A stretch of 64,000 nt of DNA from Epiperipatus broadwayi (taxonomy: Eukaryota > Onychophora > Udeonychophora > Euonychophora > Peripatidae): positions 1,366,001 through 1,430,000 of the forward strand of contig JAQFVV010000254.1 in NCBI GenBank assembly GCA_028023455.1. The letters are read 5' to 3'. Positions 62,621-64,000 of this stretch are shown piece by piece (the stretch's first letter is position 1; the number at the start of each line of letters is the position of its first letter). The notes under the pieces are model-generated. The model was given only the letters and a program-made list of their open reading frames with translations. It searched no databases and was not told where the DNA came from. Position numbers and translations under genes: made by a program.

Positions 62621-62693
62621 ATGTCATCCATGCAGCTGTCTCTTGGGTCTGTGCCATACATCCCTTTAGGTCATGGATACAATAGTTATACAG
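62621..62693 (+). CDS. Possible first coding exon of another gene (weak)
   Basis: The first ATG in a GC-richer island (62280-62700) opens 24 codons, MSSMQLSLGSVPYIPLG then HGYNSYT, and a candidate donor CAG|GTTGGA follows at 62693/62694. The peptide is Ser/Tyr/Gly-rich with no known domain. The frame is also open upstream for at least eight codons, so the start is uncertain. The rest of the gene would lie beyond the window or in unrecognised exons. This could be chance. Confidence 0.2.
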
Positions 62694-63286
62694 GTTGGAA
62701 TTTCAATCTGATCACTTTTTAAATATTACCTTTTACATGATGTAATTTATAAAAGTTGTTTTTAACAAACCTTTTTCTTTGTTTCTGTATGTTTAAAATA
62801 CCTTTTTAGCTCTGTCATCTCTTTCCCCCTCCCGCTATGACTTGCTTTTAATTAGCAGGGAAATTTTAAAAACATCTTTATTTTAATTGAGAAGTATTTA
62901 TTTTTATAATTTAAATATTACCTGGACCTGACCTAAATAATAATATGTTTACGTTTTAAAATATAATTATTGATTTTTTTTTATAATTTAAATTATTATT
63001 TAAACCTATCAGAATAATTAATAGGAGTATTTAACTTTATACAACTTACGTACGGCAATTTAATAATACCTTGCAATGCATTATTTTTAAATAAACTTAT
63101 CGGAGTATATGCGCATATATAACATTTTTTTTATTTATTTAAACAATTTACAGATATTGTATATTATTATGCACTAATTCGATATTCAAGGTCAGAATCC
63201 ATGTAAACCCATACTAAAAGGAGCGAGAGGTAGAATGATGACAGAACCAAGGTGAAACTAAGATTTGAATACAAATCTTACAGTTT
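62694..63286. other. A+T-rich sequence, nothing recognised
   Basis: No open frame or repeat structure is recognised before the (TA)n tract at 63287-63320. Confidence 0.45.
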
Positions 63287-63322
<36 letters not shown>

Positions 63323-63860
63323 CAACAGGATATATATATATGAAAAACAAAACAAGTTTTATATATGTAAAAACCTGCTATCGCTTGTATTAATGATCAA
63401 TAGATGGAGCTTTACCATGACCTCCAAACAAGCGTATTTGTTTACATAAATGTCAGAGTCAATATTCACTGACTCTTTCATTTTGCTCCACCCTCAGTTC
63501 AGCTGATTTCAAGCTGATTTGCTCTCCTCAGTGAAGGGATAGGAGTTAGAAACTAGACCTAAATATTAACTCCAAGCGTTTATGCAAAACGTTTCTATCA
63601 GTTTGCAAGCATGATTTTCTTAGACACCTAAATGTCTTCAAACTCAGCCTATCAAACTAGATAGCTATGTGGGTCTGATATCAGTTCAGTTTCTCCACAT
63701 AATCAAAGCTTCTGCAATCTATATCATTGCAAGAAAACTTTAAAGGTACATTTATGAAAAACAAAACAAGTTTTATATACGTAAAACCTGCTATCGCTTG
63801 TATTAAGATCAATAGATGGAGCTTTACCACGACCTCCAAACAAGTATATATATATATATG
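63287..63860. repeat. Second locus of the ~403-bp repeat family, between (TA)n tracts
   Basis: After (TA)n and TTGCAACAGG, the monomer starts near 63340 and again near 63765 (period about 414 bp), the second being cut off after ~95 bp by another (TA)n tract at 63845-63860. TTTATGAAAAACAAAA, GGTCTGATATCAGTTCAGT and ATATCATTGCAAGAAAACTT are shared with 6092-7232. Confidence 0.75.
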
Positions 63861-64000
63861 CATTACATTTAAATTTTAATACTTAACTTTTTTGTAAATA
63901 TCTAATACTGAATTAAAATCACAAACATTCAAAATGCACAAATAATGAATTATTAATTTATTAATATGTTTGATTTAAATATTAAAAGAAGATAAGCTTT
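63861..64000. other. A+T-rich edge of window
   Basis: Nothing is recognised. Confidence 0.5.

Overview
The window is eukaryotic nuclear DNA, A+T-rich by eye (about three quarters A+T), from an invertebrate-like animal genome. The evidence is short exons with GT-AG borders separated by kilobase introns, RTE-clade LINEs, Merlin (ISXO2-like) DNA transposons, a Ty3-type LTR retrotransposon, foldback repeats and many (TA)n tracts. No species can be named from the sequence. There is no operon structure, CRISPR array or bacterial or phage gene.

The only host gene I can support runs left to right on the + strand from about 11.8 to 46.3 kb. Five exons (11776-11878, 14621-14698, 28039-28104, 29037-29198, 45966-46217) join in one continuous reading frame and end in a RING-H2 finger of Arkadia/RNF111 type, so the product is probably a ubiquitin E3 ligase. 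A sixth exon (31976-32407) is a tandem duplicate of exon 29037-29198 that has gained a 24-bp, in-frame, acidic minisatellite. Exons upstream of 11776 must exist but were not found.

Almost everything else is mobile or repetitive. 1-11.8 kb: A+T-rich spacer, a TA-flanked inverted-repeat element (3381-4355), a direct/direct/inverted repeat cluster (6092-7232), a 5'-truncated RTE (7437-10300) and a foldback (10424-10768). Introns at 11.9-28 kb: a Merlin remnant, a zero-spacer palindrome, a full-length but frameshifted RTE (16607-19899) with a 13-bp target duplication, inserted 30 bp upstream of a tRNA-Gly-like sequence, and a second TA-flanked element (26296-27448). 28.5-34.5 kb: a tandem duplication of about 3 kb carrying the exon plus Ty3-type retroelement sequence. 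39.5-45.6 kb: a decayed Ty3-type element with both LTRs, split in its integrase region by a Merlin element with a perfect 8-bp target duplication. 46.9-53.2 kb: foldbacks, two more Merlin copies and a second direct/inverted repeat cluster. 53.2-64 kb: mostly unassigned DNA, a 120-bp tandem repeat pair that differs mainly at CpG sites, a weak candidate first exon near 62.6 kb, and another copy of the 6-kb repeat family at the right edge.

The most noteworthy points are the duplicated exon with its acidic minisatellite, the RTE next to a tRNA, the nested Merlin with clean target duplication, and the CpG-decay pair. I found no clearly new multi-gene system.
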